Shown here: piece by piece, positions 7,101-15,875 of the stretch
How positions within the stretch are numbered: position 1 is the stretch's first letter
Layout of the letters: every line of letters begins with the position of its first letter
DNA from: a virus
IMG/VR virus record: IMGVR_UViG_3300026519_000060
Span: 1 to 25,536 of that record
Strand: one strand, 5' to 3'
Length of the DNA stretch: 25,536 nt
Made by a program: the position numbers and the translations under genes
The notes under the pieces: generated by a model
Seen by the model: only the letters and a program-made list of their open reading frames with translations
What the model was told of the DNA's origin: nothing
Databases searched by the model: none

Positions 7101-10100
7101 TTGACAGTTTTACAGGAGTCAATCCTTCAGGCACTTCGCCATTCGGGAGCGTCCCACGCATCAGGAAATGCCTTGCCTGGTAAACAGGTTCGGAGTACAG
7201 GTCAGCTTCTATCTGCTCTGCCAGTTGGTCGCGTTCCTCCTTCCATGCCTTACTTGCTTCCCTTTTGACCCTCTCCATTATTTCCTTACTGGCTTCCTCC
7301 ATTGACCTTGTTTTCGCTGAGAGCAGCTTTTCAATGTACGCTTTTTTCTCTGCATCAGAGAACAACTTTTCCTGTTCTGTGAGCAGTGAAAGGACTGACG
7401 CATCCGTCTCTGCGTTCTCAATGGCGTCGTCGACTGCGAGCATCCTCCCCATGACTGCCCTGACTTCATCAGTGAGGTTTACATCAGAGAAGTAGTTTGA
7501 CATTACGGACTCGTAAACCCTGATCAGCCATGACCTGAATGTGTCAAAGATTTTTTGCAGACCTTTTGACGGAGCTTTCCCTTCCATCAAATACTGCTCA
7601 AATCCTTTTGCAAACTGTTCATGCTGGTCAACGCCAATCTCATCAACAGTTGACACACCAAACCAGTCAAGAAGAATGTCAAGGTCTTTCTTGATTTCTT
7701 CAGACTTGTCCGCAAGTCTGGCATATGTCTGTAGGAAAAAGTGACCAGACTCGTGCAGGAATGAAGACAGGTCCATATTCTCTGTGAACAAGGATATGGC
7801 GACTTCAGACCCTTCAGGGAACTGAATCATTCCTCGGATTTCTCTGCCATTTTGCCGCTTCCTCTGAAACAACGCAAAGCTGTCGTCCTTTATTTCTTTG
7901 GCTACACCATCAGGTATCTTAACAATCCAATAGCTCTCACCATTGTACTCAGTGACAATGCGTTTCGCGTCCTGTTTTATCAACTTCTTTATGATTTTTG
8001 GTATCAGTCTGTCATATTCATTTGTGTAGCTTTCACGGAAACGCTCACCCCATCGAGACACAAGCGCATCAGAGTCAGACCAGGCCAAATACTCCTTGCC
8101 TGACTTTACTGCGTCAATCAGAGCCGTCTTTATGCCAAGCTCAACCCATGCTTCTTTCTTCATGAATGGGGCCATGGGTGAAACCGCTTTGTATGCTTTA
8201 TATTCACGTTGAGCATTTTCTATTGCAGCTACAAGCTCCTTGCTTTCAGGCAGCTTGTTTATCGCCTTTATCAGCCTGGGCATGAACAGATTTATTCTTT
8301 GCCTAGACTCTTTAGGTGGGTCTATGAAGTAGCTATATATGGTTTTGCCTACAATGCTAGACAAGTGTTTGGTCCCACTTTCAGTAATCGGTGCGCTGTC
8401 AACAAGGTCTGTGTAGTATTCTATCGTAGCGTCGTTTTTGCTATCGTAAAGATCAGCAAAACTGTACGCATATACAATATCTCTATACGCATCCTTGTAT
8501 TCATCACCGACAAGAGCCTTATCGGACTCAGACATTTTCACAATCGCCTCAACCATACCATCAACGGCATTGGTAGCGTAAGTCGGTGGTGACGTAACTA
8601 CATTCTGCTCTGGCGTGATGTACCCATATTTACTCCCTTGTTGGTGAAGATCAGACTGCAATTCTTCTATAAACTGGGTGCCCATAGCGTCTTCGTCGTT
8701 AATCATTTCAACCTGAACGCCAATGTCAACATTTTCAGATGCGTACATCAAAACCATCGCTGAGTCTGCACCAACAGCCCACTGAGACTCTATATAGTCA
8801 AGTCTTGACTTGAACTCGATCAGGTTTTCGATGTGTACTGTTATCGTCCCAAGCTCAACATGGTCTGCGTCAGACTCATTGACTATTATCTTCATGGCCT
8901 TTGCGTAGTCGCCACTTTCTACCATGGCCGATACTTTTTCAGCGAAGTCGCTGTCAAATGTATTTCTCAGCCACTTTGTAACAAATCTTGTTTTTTCTTC
9001 AAAGCCATGTTTATCGTTGCCATAGTTCATAAAATCACTTGGAACTTCTTTTGGCAGTTTGCTCTCTATGTACTTTTTTATGACCTTGTATTTATTTTCG
9101 ATGTACCAGATAACATGGTTATTGGACAAGCCTTCATGCCAGATAGATTCCATTTCAGCGATTCTTTTAATCGCTGGTTCTTGGCTGATATAAAACCCTT
9201 CTTCAACGCGCTTTTTTTCCTCGCCATAGGTGTAGCCTCTGGCCTTAAAATCGTCAGGTGGTTGGTGTTTATATTCTATGTCAAGTTGTTTCGTCGTTTC
9301 AGCGTTAATCTCATTGTACTTATCAGCAAGCAAGTTCATTAGCTCGCCAGGGATTTCTTCACCGTCTATTGTGATCAGTGGGTCATACGCCAAATCCCGT
9401 GATGACTCACGACGGAACAGCAAAATGTTCTCATCAGGAAAGTGTGTATCGTATTTGAACGGCGGTCGAAGTGATGGAGCGATGATCTTTGTCTCCCAGT
9501 ACGAGTTGGCATCCGCCCAGCTTTCTCCCATGATATAGTCATTCCATTTGGCTACTTCTGGTGAGTTCGTGCCGTCTGGAAGATCACCGTAATTGTTGGC
9601 TAGCTCAATCGCCCTTATTTCAGCCTCTGGAAAACTATATACATCAAGAAAGTTGTATGACCTCCCATTGTCGACGCTAAGGCTGTACCCTAATTCATCA
9701 TTCCCAACAATAATGTAGTCCGTTACCGGGTCATAATACTCATATACAGGGTCTTCAAGGTATTGTTCCCTCGCATACTTTTCTATGCCAGGTGATAGCT
9801 CGTCTTCAAGTTTTGTTTTCAGTTCGTCAACTGCTTCAGGGTAGCCGTTGTCAGAAATGATACGCACAACAGCATCCATGACAGAGATGTTTCCGTCAGC
9901 AGAGATGTTGTCATCAGCTTTGTCAATAGCTTTGTCAACAGAGTCAGATACATCTTTGGCCTGGCTGTCATCCATGGCCTGTATGTATTCATCAGCAAAC
10001 TCTTTGATATACTCTTTAGTGAACAGGTCATCTGCTGCCTGCATAAGCGGGTACGATGCGTCGCTAATGTCGCTGATACTACTCGCTTGTTCTAACTCAT

Positions 10101-13100
10101 ATAACGCATCATCAATGATATTCTGATATTGGTCTATACCGTCAACAACCTGACCTTCTCCAAACTCCATGGACGGGGCTTCTGCTTCGCTTTCATCCTT
10201 GTCTGCCACGACGACATCAAGCTGGAAACCGTTATTCTGAACAAACTGAAGCACCTCATCCCTTGAGAACTTGCTCCCTTCTTCTGCCGTCAACCACTGC
10301 TCTATACCGAGCCATTTCAGTTCTTCCTTCTTGACACCCTGCATCGAGTTCAGCTTGTTCCATATCTGTTGACCGTTTTCTCTGGAAATGTTCGCGTTGA
10401 TTTTTGCCTTCAGCTTATTAAACTCTTTCAGTCTATCTTCGTCCTTTATACCGCCCATGATGTCTTCTTTACGAAGCTCATCATATTTTGCCTGCTCGTC
10501 ATCTGTCAGGGCCTTTCCCTTTTTCGGCCTCCACCCAGGCAGGTTCATATCTATGACAGCCTGCTCAACAGCAGACCACATACCAAGGTGACGCTTGGCG
10601 GCTTTCCGCTTCTCGCCCTGATAGAACTCGATAATGTCAATATCAGTGTCGTCGAACACGACATAGTTGAACGTAGCTTCTTCGTATGGCTTTTCGCCTT
10701 TAAGAACAGACAGGCGGTAGTCACCAACGACGTATTTATTACCCCTGACGCCAGCTTTTCTCAACTTTAAGCTAACAATTTTTTGCCCACTCTTTCTGTA
10801 GGCGTCCTTTTCACCAACGAATTGTGGATTGTTCAATCCAAGATAAAACTCACTGCCAAGGCTGTTCCAGTCAACACCAGCGACTTCAATGAGTGGCGCT
10901 ATCGCCTCTTTTACCTTGTCGCTCTGTTCAGACAGCGGCCTATCCCACAGAAGAAACTCATCTGGCTCTGGGGCGAGCTCGACTTTATACACAGCCCCTT
11001 TTCTTGCATCAGGGTCTTGCTCAACCAGGGCGGTAAGGTCACGACGCCTTGCCCAGTTCCACGCTGTCGAGTATGGCTGTAGCATAGACATCGTTATGCC
11101 TTCTGAGGCCCTTAACTCATCAAGCGTTCCACGAAGCTCTGCGACAACAGACGACCATAGGGTCGGCCTGCCGTTCCCAGCATTAAGGGCAGAGGCTATC
11201 GCCTGCCTGACTACCTTTGCTGCTTCCGGGAATGTCAACGACAGGTCAGCGGTTATGGCTTCTGCCGGTATCCCGCTAACCAGCATTGGCGAGTTTTCTT
11301 CAAGTACGTCCCCTGTCAACTGCTGCCGGTAGCTTTCAGCGATGGCATCGAGGTCTGTAAAATACAGCCCCCAGCCAAAGGCCATCCCACCTTCACCAGT
11401 GCCAACATAGTCAGTTGACATCCTTGGTATGCCCCGGACACGCGAACCGTGATATGCCTCCTGGTCAAGTATTGCTCCCTCAGCCTGTTTCGCCTTCAGT
11501 TCTTCAAATGTCTTGGCAGACTGGATGCGAAGACCAAGAGCCTCATTGACATAAGCATCGTATGGATCAACACCCAGCTTGTCCCCGAGAACAACAGCAA
11601 ACGCTTCGTGTATGGCGGCGTTTGTGTCGGCAATCTCAGGAGGCATACCAACATTTTCAATCAGTTGTTTCTTTACAAGGTCTTTTACCTTTTTCGCGCT
11701 TTCTCTGATTTGTGCCGACTCCTGAGCCTTCTCCAATATCTGTTGCGCCTGTTCCTTTACTGAGTCAACCTGCTCCTTCTGAGCAGTTACAGCCTCACGG
11801 AAAGTTGACTCGCCGGGGGACAGCCTTACGTCTTGAAGAAGTGGCTCGTAATATGGTGTGTCTGCCAGTTTTACAAACTTTGACAGTGGTATCTTTATAT
11901 CCCCGCCGACCTCAAGCGCATTGTCTAGTTCTTCCTTGGTGACGCCAATATCCTCAAAAACCGTTGAAGGATTTACACCTTCTACCTGTTGGAAGTATGC
12001 TGTAGCTTGTTTGGCGTCAAGGTAAATGTTCGCGTCCTCTGTTCCCTGAAGCGCGGTATCGACAAACTTCTCGAATGTCGCCTTGTGCCTCTTGAACGTG
12101 TTACTTTCAAGAACCTTCTTCTGAAGGTCTTGCAGCTTCTTCACCCTCTGCTCTGCATCTGCTTTAGCTTGGTCATACAAAACTTTATTGGCCGTTATCC
12201 TTGCCGTCGCAGCGCCGCCACCAGAGCCAGCACCACCAAGAAACGCGGGAAGAACCCCCTGGGTGAGACTGGCATCAGGGTTGTATGTAATCGCTTCAGC
12301 AATGTTTTGTATGAACTCTTGCAGTCCTTCCGTAGTCCCTTCAGTAATGAACGCAACGACAGCCCCAAGAAAACTCCGTGCGTTCATTATTTTTTCAAGA
12401 CCGAGTTTTTCCAGCCAGGTATTTATCCCAGCTACAATCAACTGGCCTGTAGCAAACTCAACGTCATCAATCTTTTGTCCGGTTGATTTCTCATATTGAG
12501 CAGCAGTAGTCGCATAGTCCATAGCCTCCAATCCAGCAATGAAAGCAGGAGAGCCGCCTGACGCCCAGGCTGCAACCAATGATGGTATGGCGTTGCCGAT
12601 GAACGCGCCCCATGACTCAGGATCACTAACAACCTGAACCATCGCTGTCGGGTCGCCGTTCTCTATCAACTGCTCAAGGGCCTTGTCGCCCTGGGCGTTG
12701 TATTTTGCTATTTCCCTGAATAGGTCGAAGTTGTTGGTGAGGATTTGCTGAGCGTTGGCGATTTCACCAGCGACGACGTTGGCGTGCTTCCTGATGTTGA
12801 CAGCATCAGGAACGTATAAATCTTCAGTCTTCGGTAGCGCCCAGGTTGGCAGGCCAAGATTCCTTGCCGCTTGAACAAGAGCGTCATATTGCCTCGCCGC
12901 TGCGTCTGGTGCCCTGAACAACATTTCAGACAGGCCAAGAGTCCCCTGGAACGCAGCCCCGGTAAGCGACTTCGCCGTGCCAAATGAGTTATCAAGGATA
13001 ACAGAAGGGTCTTTCTTTGATTGGTTGAAAGCGTCAACCTGATTGAAAATCAGACCTGCCGCCGCCTTGAACTGGTTTTTTACCGAAAACAGATCGGCAA

Positions 13101-13494
13101 TCGACTTGTCAACATCGTCTAGCTGTTTGACATCATCCTGGGACACCTTCGCGTTTTCAGCAGACGAGAACCACGCTTGTAGCGTGGGGCTTTTTTCGAT
13201 GTCACGTTTTATGCTGTTCGATACTACGATGTCCTGCACTTCCGGCAGGTTTCTTTCTACAGTGTCAGTCGGCAGACCAGTCTCTTTTGCAAGGTCGATA
13301 GCCTTGGCAGCGTCGTCAGGATTGACCTGCTTTGCTGCTGTCAGACTCACATTGACACTTATCTTTTTTGACTGCTCTGCGTCTGATATAAGCTGACCGT
13401 ACTCAGACACAAGAGGGTCTTTGTCATCCTTGTTATCATTGGCAGACTGGATGAAATTGCTGTACTCGGAAAAAAGACCGTTATCTTGTGACAT
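4129..13494 (-). CDS. giant polyvalent internal virion protein with ADP-ribosyltransferase and zincin domains
   Basis: At 3121 residues this is over a third of the window, against 1318 for T7 gp16 in the same position. Recognisable parts, by residue: an N-terminal region with AAKAIDLAKETGLP and NLPEVQ as in large phage polyvalent proteins; a hydrophobic, glycine-rich stretch (about 290-430) including FITEGTTEGLQEF; an ADP-ribosyltransferase-like domain (about 680-950) with AYHGS (His682), GWGLYFTD (Tyr711), FLLWDRPLSEQSDKV and NYVVFDD (943-949); an associated segment MQGVKKEELKWLGIEQWL (1051-1068); EELQSDLHQQG (1610-1620); WVELGIK (from 1783); a zincin with HESGH (1914-1918) and a second conserved HEQFAKGFEQYL (from 1958); then RGGYYPLVYD (about 2649) and a C-terminal region with hydrophobic segments (about 2974-2994 and 3008-3025). 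No lytic transglycosylase motif was found. It starts directly after the upstream stop (TAAATG). Likely carried in the virion and injected; that is inference. Confidence 0.8.
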   Translation of the reverse strand: MSQDNGLFSEYSNFIQSANDNKDDKDPLVSEYGQLISDAEQSKKISVNVSLTAAKQVNPDDAAKAIDLAKETGLPTDTVERNLPEVQDIVVSNSIKRDIEKSPTLQAWFSSAENAKVSQDDVKQLDDVDKSIADLFSVKNQFKAAAGLIFNQVDAFNQSKKDPSVILDNSFGTAKSLTGAAFQGTLGLSEMLFRAPDAAARQYDALVQAARNLGLPTWALPKTEDLYVPDAVNIRKHANVVAGEIANAQQILTNNFDLFREIAKYNAQGDKALEQLIENGDPTAMVQVVSDPESWGAFIGNAIPSLVAAWASGGSPAFIAGLEAMDYATTAAQYEKSTGQKIDDVEFATGQLIVAGINTWLEKLGLEKIMNARSFLGAVVAFITEGTTEGLQEFIQNIAEAITYNPDASLTQGVLPAFLGGAGSGGGAATARITANKVLYDQAKADAEQRVKKLQDLQKKVLESNTFKRHKATFEKFVDTALQGTEDANIYLDAKQATAYFQQVEGVNPSTVFEDIGVTKEELDNALEVGGDIKIPLSKFVKLADTPYYEPLLQDVRLSPGESTFREAVTAQKEQVDSVKEQAQQILEKAQESAQIRESAKKVKDLVKKQLIENVGMPPEIADTNAAIHEAFAVVLGDKLGVDPYDAYVNEALGLRIQSAKTFEELKAKQAEGAILDQEAYHGSRVRGIPRMSTDYVGTGEGGMAFGWGLYFTDLDAIAESYRQQLTGDVLEENSPMLVSGIPAEAITADLSLTFPEAAKVVRQAIASALNAGNGRPTLWSSVVAELRGTLDELRASEGITMSMLQPYSTAWNWARRRDLTALVEQDPDARKGAVYKVELAPEPDEFLLWDRPLSEQSDKVKEAIAPLIEVAGVDWNSLGSEFYLGLNNPQFVGEKDAYRKSGQKIVSLKLRKAGVRGNKYVVGDYRLSVLKGEKPYEEATFNYVVFDDTDIDIIEFYQGEKRKAAKRHLGMWSAVEQAVIDMNLPGWRPKKGKALTDDEQAKYDELRKEDIMGGIKDEDRLKEFNKLKAKINANISRENGQQIWNKLNSMQGVKKEELKWLGIEQWLTAEEGSKFSRDEVLQFVQNNGFQLDVVVADKDESEAEAPSMEFGEGQVVDGIDQYQNIIDDALYELEQASSISDISDASYPLMQAADDLFTKEYIKEFADEYIQAMDDSQAKDVSDSVDKAIDKADDNISADGNISVMDAVVRIISDNGYPEAVDELKTKLEDELSPGIEKYAREQYLEDPVYEYYDPVTDYIIVGNDELGYSLSVDNGRSYNFLDVYSFPEAEIRAIELANNYGDLPDGTNSPEVAKWNDYIMGESWADANSYWETKIIAPSLRPPFKYDTHFPDENILLFRRESSRDLAYDPLITIDGEEIPGELMNLLADKYNEINAETTKQLDIEYKHQPPDDFKARGYTYGEEKKRVEEGFYISQEPAIKRIAEMESIWHEGLSNNHVIWYIENKYKVIKKYIESKLPKEVPSDFMNYGNDKHGFEEKTRFVTKWLRNTFDSDFAEKVSAMVESGDYAKAMKIIVNESDADHVELGTITVHIENLIEFKSRLDYIESQWAVGADSAMVLMYASENVDIGVQVEMINDEDAMGTQFIEELQSDLHQQGSKYGYITPEQNVVTSPPTYATNAVDGMVEAIVKMSESDKALVGDEYKDAYRDIVYAYSFADLYDSKNDATIEYYTDLVDSAPITESGTKHLSSIVGKTIYSYFIDPPKESRQRINLFMPRLIKAINKLPESKELVAAIENAQREYKAYKAVSPMAPFMKKEAWVELGIKTALIDAVKSGKEYLAWSDSDALVSRWGERFRESYTNEYDRLIPKIIKKLIKQDAKRIVTEYNGESYWIVKIPDGVAKEIKDDSFALFQRKRQNGREIRGMIQFPEGSEVAISLFTENMDLSSFLHESGHFFLQTYARLADKSEEIKKDLDILLDWFGVSTVDEIGVDQHEQFAKGFEQYLMEGKAPSKGLQKIFDTFRSWLIRVYESVMSNYFSDVNLTDEVRAVMGRMLAVDDAIENAETDASVLSLLTEQEKLFSDAEKKAYIEKLLSAKTRSMEEASKEIMERVKREASKAWKEERDQLAEQIEADLYSEPVYQARHFLMRGTLPNGEVPEGLTPVKLSKQALVDMYGDGPDALWRRLPFGKYSVWTTKDDGVHPDEIAVMFGFSDGGAMVRAMVEAKGDIKKIAKEKADEAMRQKYGDPDSADAIAELALKSIQNDDRADALFMELRALGRKAKKAVPPRNVIKNAAKRIVSSVHIGDLTPNKYLVQSNKYGRIAYDKAVKGKYGEAADAKQKQLLNMEIYRLALKMKQDAEKKVKYIQKYNRPGTRKNIAKPNLDQIDNILEAYDFKRAVSMKAVRERQALREWIQEQRKKGLEVAFPEDIIEQAAKRSWKELTYDELVGVYSALRNIEYIGRYEKKIIVANEKRDFDSLVEQLVTTALENNKVKEEKFGSDLTTLDKLDAFQREYFASHVKMEFFAQQLDGDEPNGLWWNTIFRPLAEAEDAELQMQADALKETQRIFSLWSEDEQRQLYKRVLDTEKALGRTIKKAELIAIALNWGNEGNRKALLEGEQWNEVQVKQVLDKYMTENDWRVVQEMWDFIDTFWPQIKALQERLTGVAPEKVEATPFETPFGSMRGGYYPLVYDKDRNAKAFKYEEKRSVEEMFGGNFLRPSTRHGHVEARKGSGGMSVDLSLDVFARHISNVIHDLTHREAVLMVDRVIQDPRTRETIIAVSSRELYRHIRPWLANIASDNRPMDGWVEKVVSRLRRGVTAVNMGFKFTTALVQPFGVTNTIELLGAKWTMVGIKKFYGNPVRAKSAIEEVFAKSVMMRNRTKTFDREVRDAIKSIKGTSHYDNMQRVLYSHIGFMDLSVTIPTWIGAYEKGMSDGMGEKDAIAYADSVVRMSQSAGGPKDLAAIQRGGEINRIFVMFYSFFSVLHNLIRRRLKITARQGLSYRATSEITMSFLYLVVIPAVLTEMALGRGPDDDDDETWLGWAAKLIASYPFMTLVGLRDIANHLQSGYTYKATPVIDAADTIVRSLDSIGVAIDPDQEWDQNDTKNVLMASGYLFSLPARQMYISGEHVYAVLEGEEDFSLYEFLVRNVPEDEK

Positions 13495-14892
13495 TTACTT
13501 ATACCGTTCCCGTACTTCAATGATTTTCTTTTGGGTGTAAATCTTCCTGACTGATAACTCATCAGATGATTTACCGGCGGCATCGAGGGCTTTCTTTATC
13601 GCCGATCGATGGTCTTCTGGTATTTCATCATATGGAACAAGAACAACTTTGCCATCGTCATCTGGCCCCTGGAATACATATCCTTCTTTGTCCGGCAGGA
13701 TAAACCCTAGTGTCCTGTCATCAGGATAGGTTCCCTTTATCAATAGAGAGTCAATCATCCCTTTTACATCAGGCTCAGAAGGGAACCTACCGTCGTTTGC
13801 GTTCCTGTATGCGTCAATCTCCCTAAGCAGAGCGCCCTGGAACTGCTGCACAAGCTCTCTGTGCGCTTTCGGGGCCTTCGCGTCCATCTTTATGCCCGCT
13901 GCCGCCAATGAGGCTTTTGCAAGGGACATGGCTTCACCTATGCCCCTCACCTGCTCATCGGCTTTTGCCTGATTGCCCGCAACTGTTCTTTGCAGGTTAA
14001 TCATCTGGCTCATGTGTTTTGCTGACAACTGATACTTGTTCAAATCGACGGTAAGGAACTTGCTTCTATCATTGATGGACATATCCATCAACTCTGCATA
14101 GTCACCCCAATCTGTCGCCAAATCACCATACTTGGCGATTTTCAGCTTTCTGAGTATTGCGGTTTGATCGCGCCCACCAATCTCGTCTTTATATTCTTTG
14201 AAATAGGCTTCGGCCCTCTTTGGGTCATCAAGCATCATGCGGTCTATAATCGCCGTCCTCAGTTTGCTCTGGTATTCCTTCAGTTGGGCGTTTGTCTGCT
14301 CGGCGTCTTGTCCTCCCCTCTGCGCCATTTCATAGATTTCGTTCCTTCCTGTCTCAATGAGGAGATTGACGTACTCAGGGTTTTCATAGCTTGCAGCAGC
14401 TTCTTCTATCGAGTCGTCAATCCTTGCCTTTGAGGCAGCATCCTTCCAGGCTTCGTACTCCTTCGCGGCGTGCCTTTGTATGTCCAATTTCATCTTTTCA
14501 GCGCGGACAGAGAGAGACTGCATGAGCATGGATTTTTGCTGTGGCGTCTCTGCGTTGTCGATAGTTTGCTTTATCAACTCATCAACAGCCTTCTCAGCTA
14601 CGGGCTGGTACTGAAAGGCGTACTCTCCTTTTTTGTTGAAATATCCGTTTTCAGGGTCAAACAAAAGTGCCCTAGCAGACTTGCTGAAGTTGACTTCAAG
14701 CTCTTTTGCCTTCGCCTTGTTTTGCTCATTGAACTCATTAAGGGCGATCTGCCCGGCCACGTTTCCAACACCCTCAATAGCTGCTGCGATGTTCGCACCA
14801 AAAGCATCAGGAGACGCCCTTGTATTCAACCTTACATTTGGCAAAGCCTCTTGCTTTACCTGTTGCGTTGTAATCAACGGAACTTTTGGCAT
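13495..14892 (-). CDS. putative internal virion / ejection protein (gp15 position)
   Basis: This 465-residue, mostly helical, highly charged protein has no catalytic motif I can name. The N-terminus (PLITTQQVKQEALPNVRL) and the following Ala/Glu/Lys-rich helices are typical of conserved phage proteins lying between gp14-like and large gp16-like genes. By position it corresponds to T7 gp15, a core protein that forms part of the DNA-ejection channel, but it is much shorter (T7 gp15 is 747 residues) and similarity is by order, not motif. An AAGGGTGAT lies just before the ATG, and the start is four bases past the upstream gene's stop. Its own stop abuts the giant gene with no spacer. Confidence 0.6.
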   Translation of the reverse strand: MPKVPLITTQQVKQEALPNVRLNTRASPDAFGANIAAAIEGVGNVAGQIALNEFNEQNKAKAKELEVNFSKSARALLFDPENGYFNKKGEYAFQYQPVAEKAVDELIKQTIDNAETPQQKSMLMQSLSVRAEKMKLDIQRHAAKEYEAWKDAASKARIDDSIEEAAASYENPEYVNLLIETGRNEIYEMAQRGGQDAEQTNAQLKEYQSKLRTAIIDRMMLDDPKRAEAYFKEYKDEIGGRDQTAILRKLKIAKYGDLATDWGDYAELMDMSINDRSKFLTVDLNKYQLSAKHMSQMINLQRTVAGNQAKADEQVRGIGEAMSLAKASLAAAGIKMDAKAPKAHRELVQQFQGALLREIDAYRNANDGRFPSEPDVKGMIDSLLIKGTYPDDRTLGFILPDKEGYVFQGPDDDGKVVLVPYDEIPEDHRSAIKKALDAAGKSSDELSVRKIYTQKKIIEVRERYK

Positions 14893-14896
14893 TTCA

Positions 14897-15415
14897 TCAC
14901 CCTTTATACCAGTTGGGGTTTTGTTTGCTAAACTTGTACCACTTTGAAGCTACAGCATCAGCACCAGATAGCAAACTTGATATTTGCTTGTTCCTTCCTT
15001 CAAGCATAGCTACTTGTCCTTGTAATCTACTGTCCTGCGCGTTTACTCTAAACCCCCAGGCTTGACGGGCAGCGTTGTTTCGTATCTGAAGCATGTCACG
15101 CTCACCAACCTCTCTTGTGTCAAGCAAAACCTTACCTGACGTATCAGCCTGGTCTATCAATATGCCGTTTGCCGCGAGCGCAGCCTTTTGCTGACTGATA
15201 AGCTGGTCAACCTGCTGACCGTATTGATCGGCCTCAGCCTCACCACGTTGGATCGCGTCAGCCGCCTGCATTTCAGCTATTCTTGCGTTTCTGTTGGCCA
15301 TGTCCTTTTGGAACGAGGCCATCTTTTGAGCACTATATACGCTATAAGCTGTAGCAGCTATGGTCGCTGCTGTACTTATCTGTGCCATGACAACCGGAGT
15401 TGCTGCCAAACACAT
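14897..15415 (-). CDS. internal virion protein, T7 gp14-like
   Basis: This 172-residue protein has the form of gp14-type core proteins: an N-terminal hydrophobic Ala/Thr/Ser-rich segment (about 1-27), then a long polar helix region with ARIAEMQAADAIQRGEAEAD, the phrase AALAANGILIDQADTSGKVL, and IRNNAARQAWGFR. These features recur in podovirus virion proteins that insert into the host membrane and help form the ejection conduit. T7 gp14 is 196 residues. GAGGGG lies eight bases before the ATG. It sits between the gp13-like and gp15-position genes, as in T7. Confidence 0.75.
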   Translation of the reverse strand: MCLAATPVVMAQISTAATIAATAYSVYSAQKMASFQKDMANRNARIAEMQAADAIQRGEAEADQYGQQVDQLISQQKAALAANGILIDQADTSGKVLLDTREVGERDMLQIRNNAARQAWGFRVNAQDSRLQGQVAMLEGRNKQISSLLSGADAVASKWYKFSKQNPNWYKG

Positions 15416-15416
15416 A

Positions 15417-15875
15417 TCAATTACCCCTCATGGTAAACTCATGAAACAACTCACCATATCTGAACATGGGTTTTGCTTCATGAATAGTAAATCCGAGCCA
15501 ACCAAGCCACTTTATTGACAGCTTGTTGTTGGCGTGGACATAATTCCTCATTATGCTGTATTTATTCTTCCATGACATGATCATGCTTTTATTCCTCCTT
15601 GCAAACTGAAATTGATAGCGGTTTATCAAGTCAGTCGCTATGTTCCACGGCGCAACACTGTTTGCAATCCTGTTTATGTATGACACACCAAACACACAAA
15701 CAAGTTTTCCATCAGCAAATCCGGCATACGCCTCTACTGCTGTCCTGAAAGTAAACTCCATGCCTACATCCAATGGCACTCCTGTAGCTATCAACTCTGC
15801 CCTATCAGCGTCACGCATCGAAGACATCATATCGACCATGTGCCACCGTTGGCACTGTATGACTTCAATCTTCAA
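15417..15875 (-). CDS. gp13-like internal virion protein with GNAT-like look
   Basis: The protein as called has 152 residues and opens with KIEVIQCQRWHMVDMMSSMR, followed by ADRAEL, which is how gp13/DUF2833-type phage proteins begin. Later segments KWLGWLGFTIHEAKPM and LFHEFTMRG fit the C-terminal half of that family, which has a GNAT acetyltransferase-like fold but no known activity. The open frame extends to 15932, deep into the tail nozzle gene, so I chose the TTG at 15873-15875, which overlaps the nozzle stop by 11 bases and matches the family's N-terminus. An ATG at 15839 is an alternative but would cut into the conserved start. T7 gp13 is 138 residues. Confidence 0.65.
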   Translation of the reverse strand: MKIEVIQCQRWHMVDMMSSMRDADRAELIATGVPLDVGMEFTFRTAVEAYAGFADGKLVCVFGVSYINRIANSVAPWNIATDLINRYQFQFARRNKSMIMSWKNKYSIMRNYVHANNKLSIKWLGWLGFTIHEAKPMFRYGELFHEFTMRGN

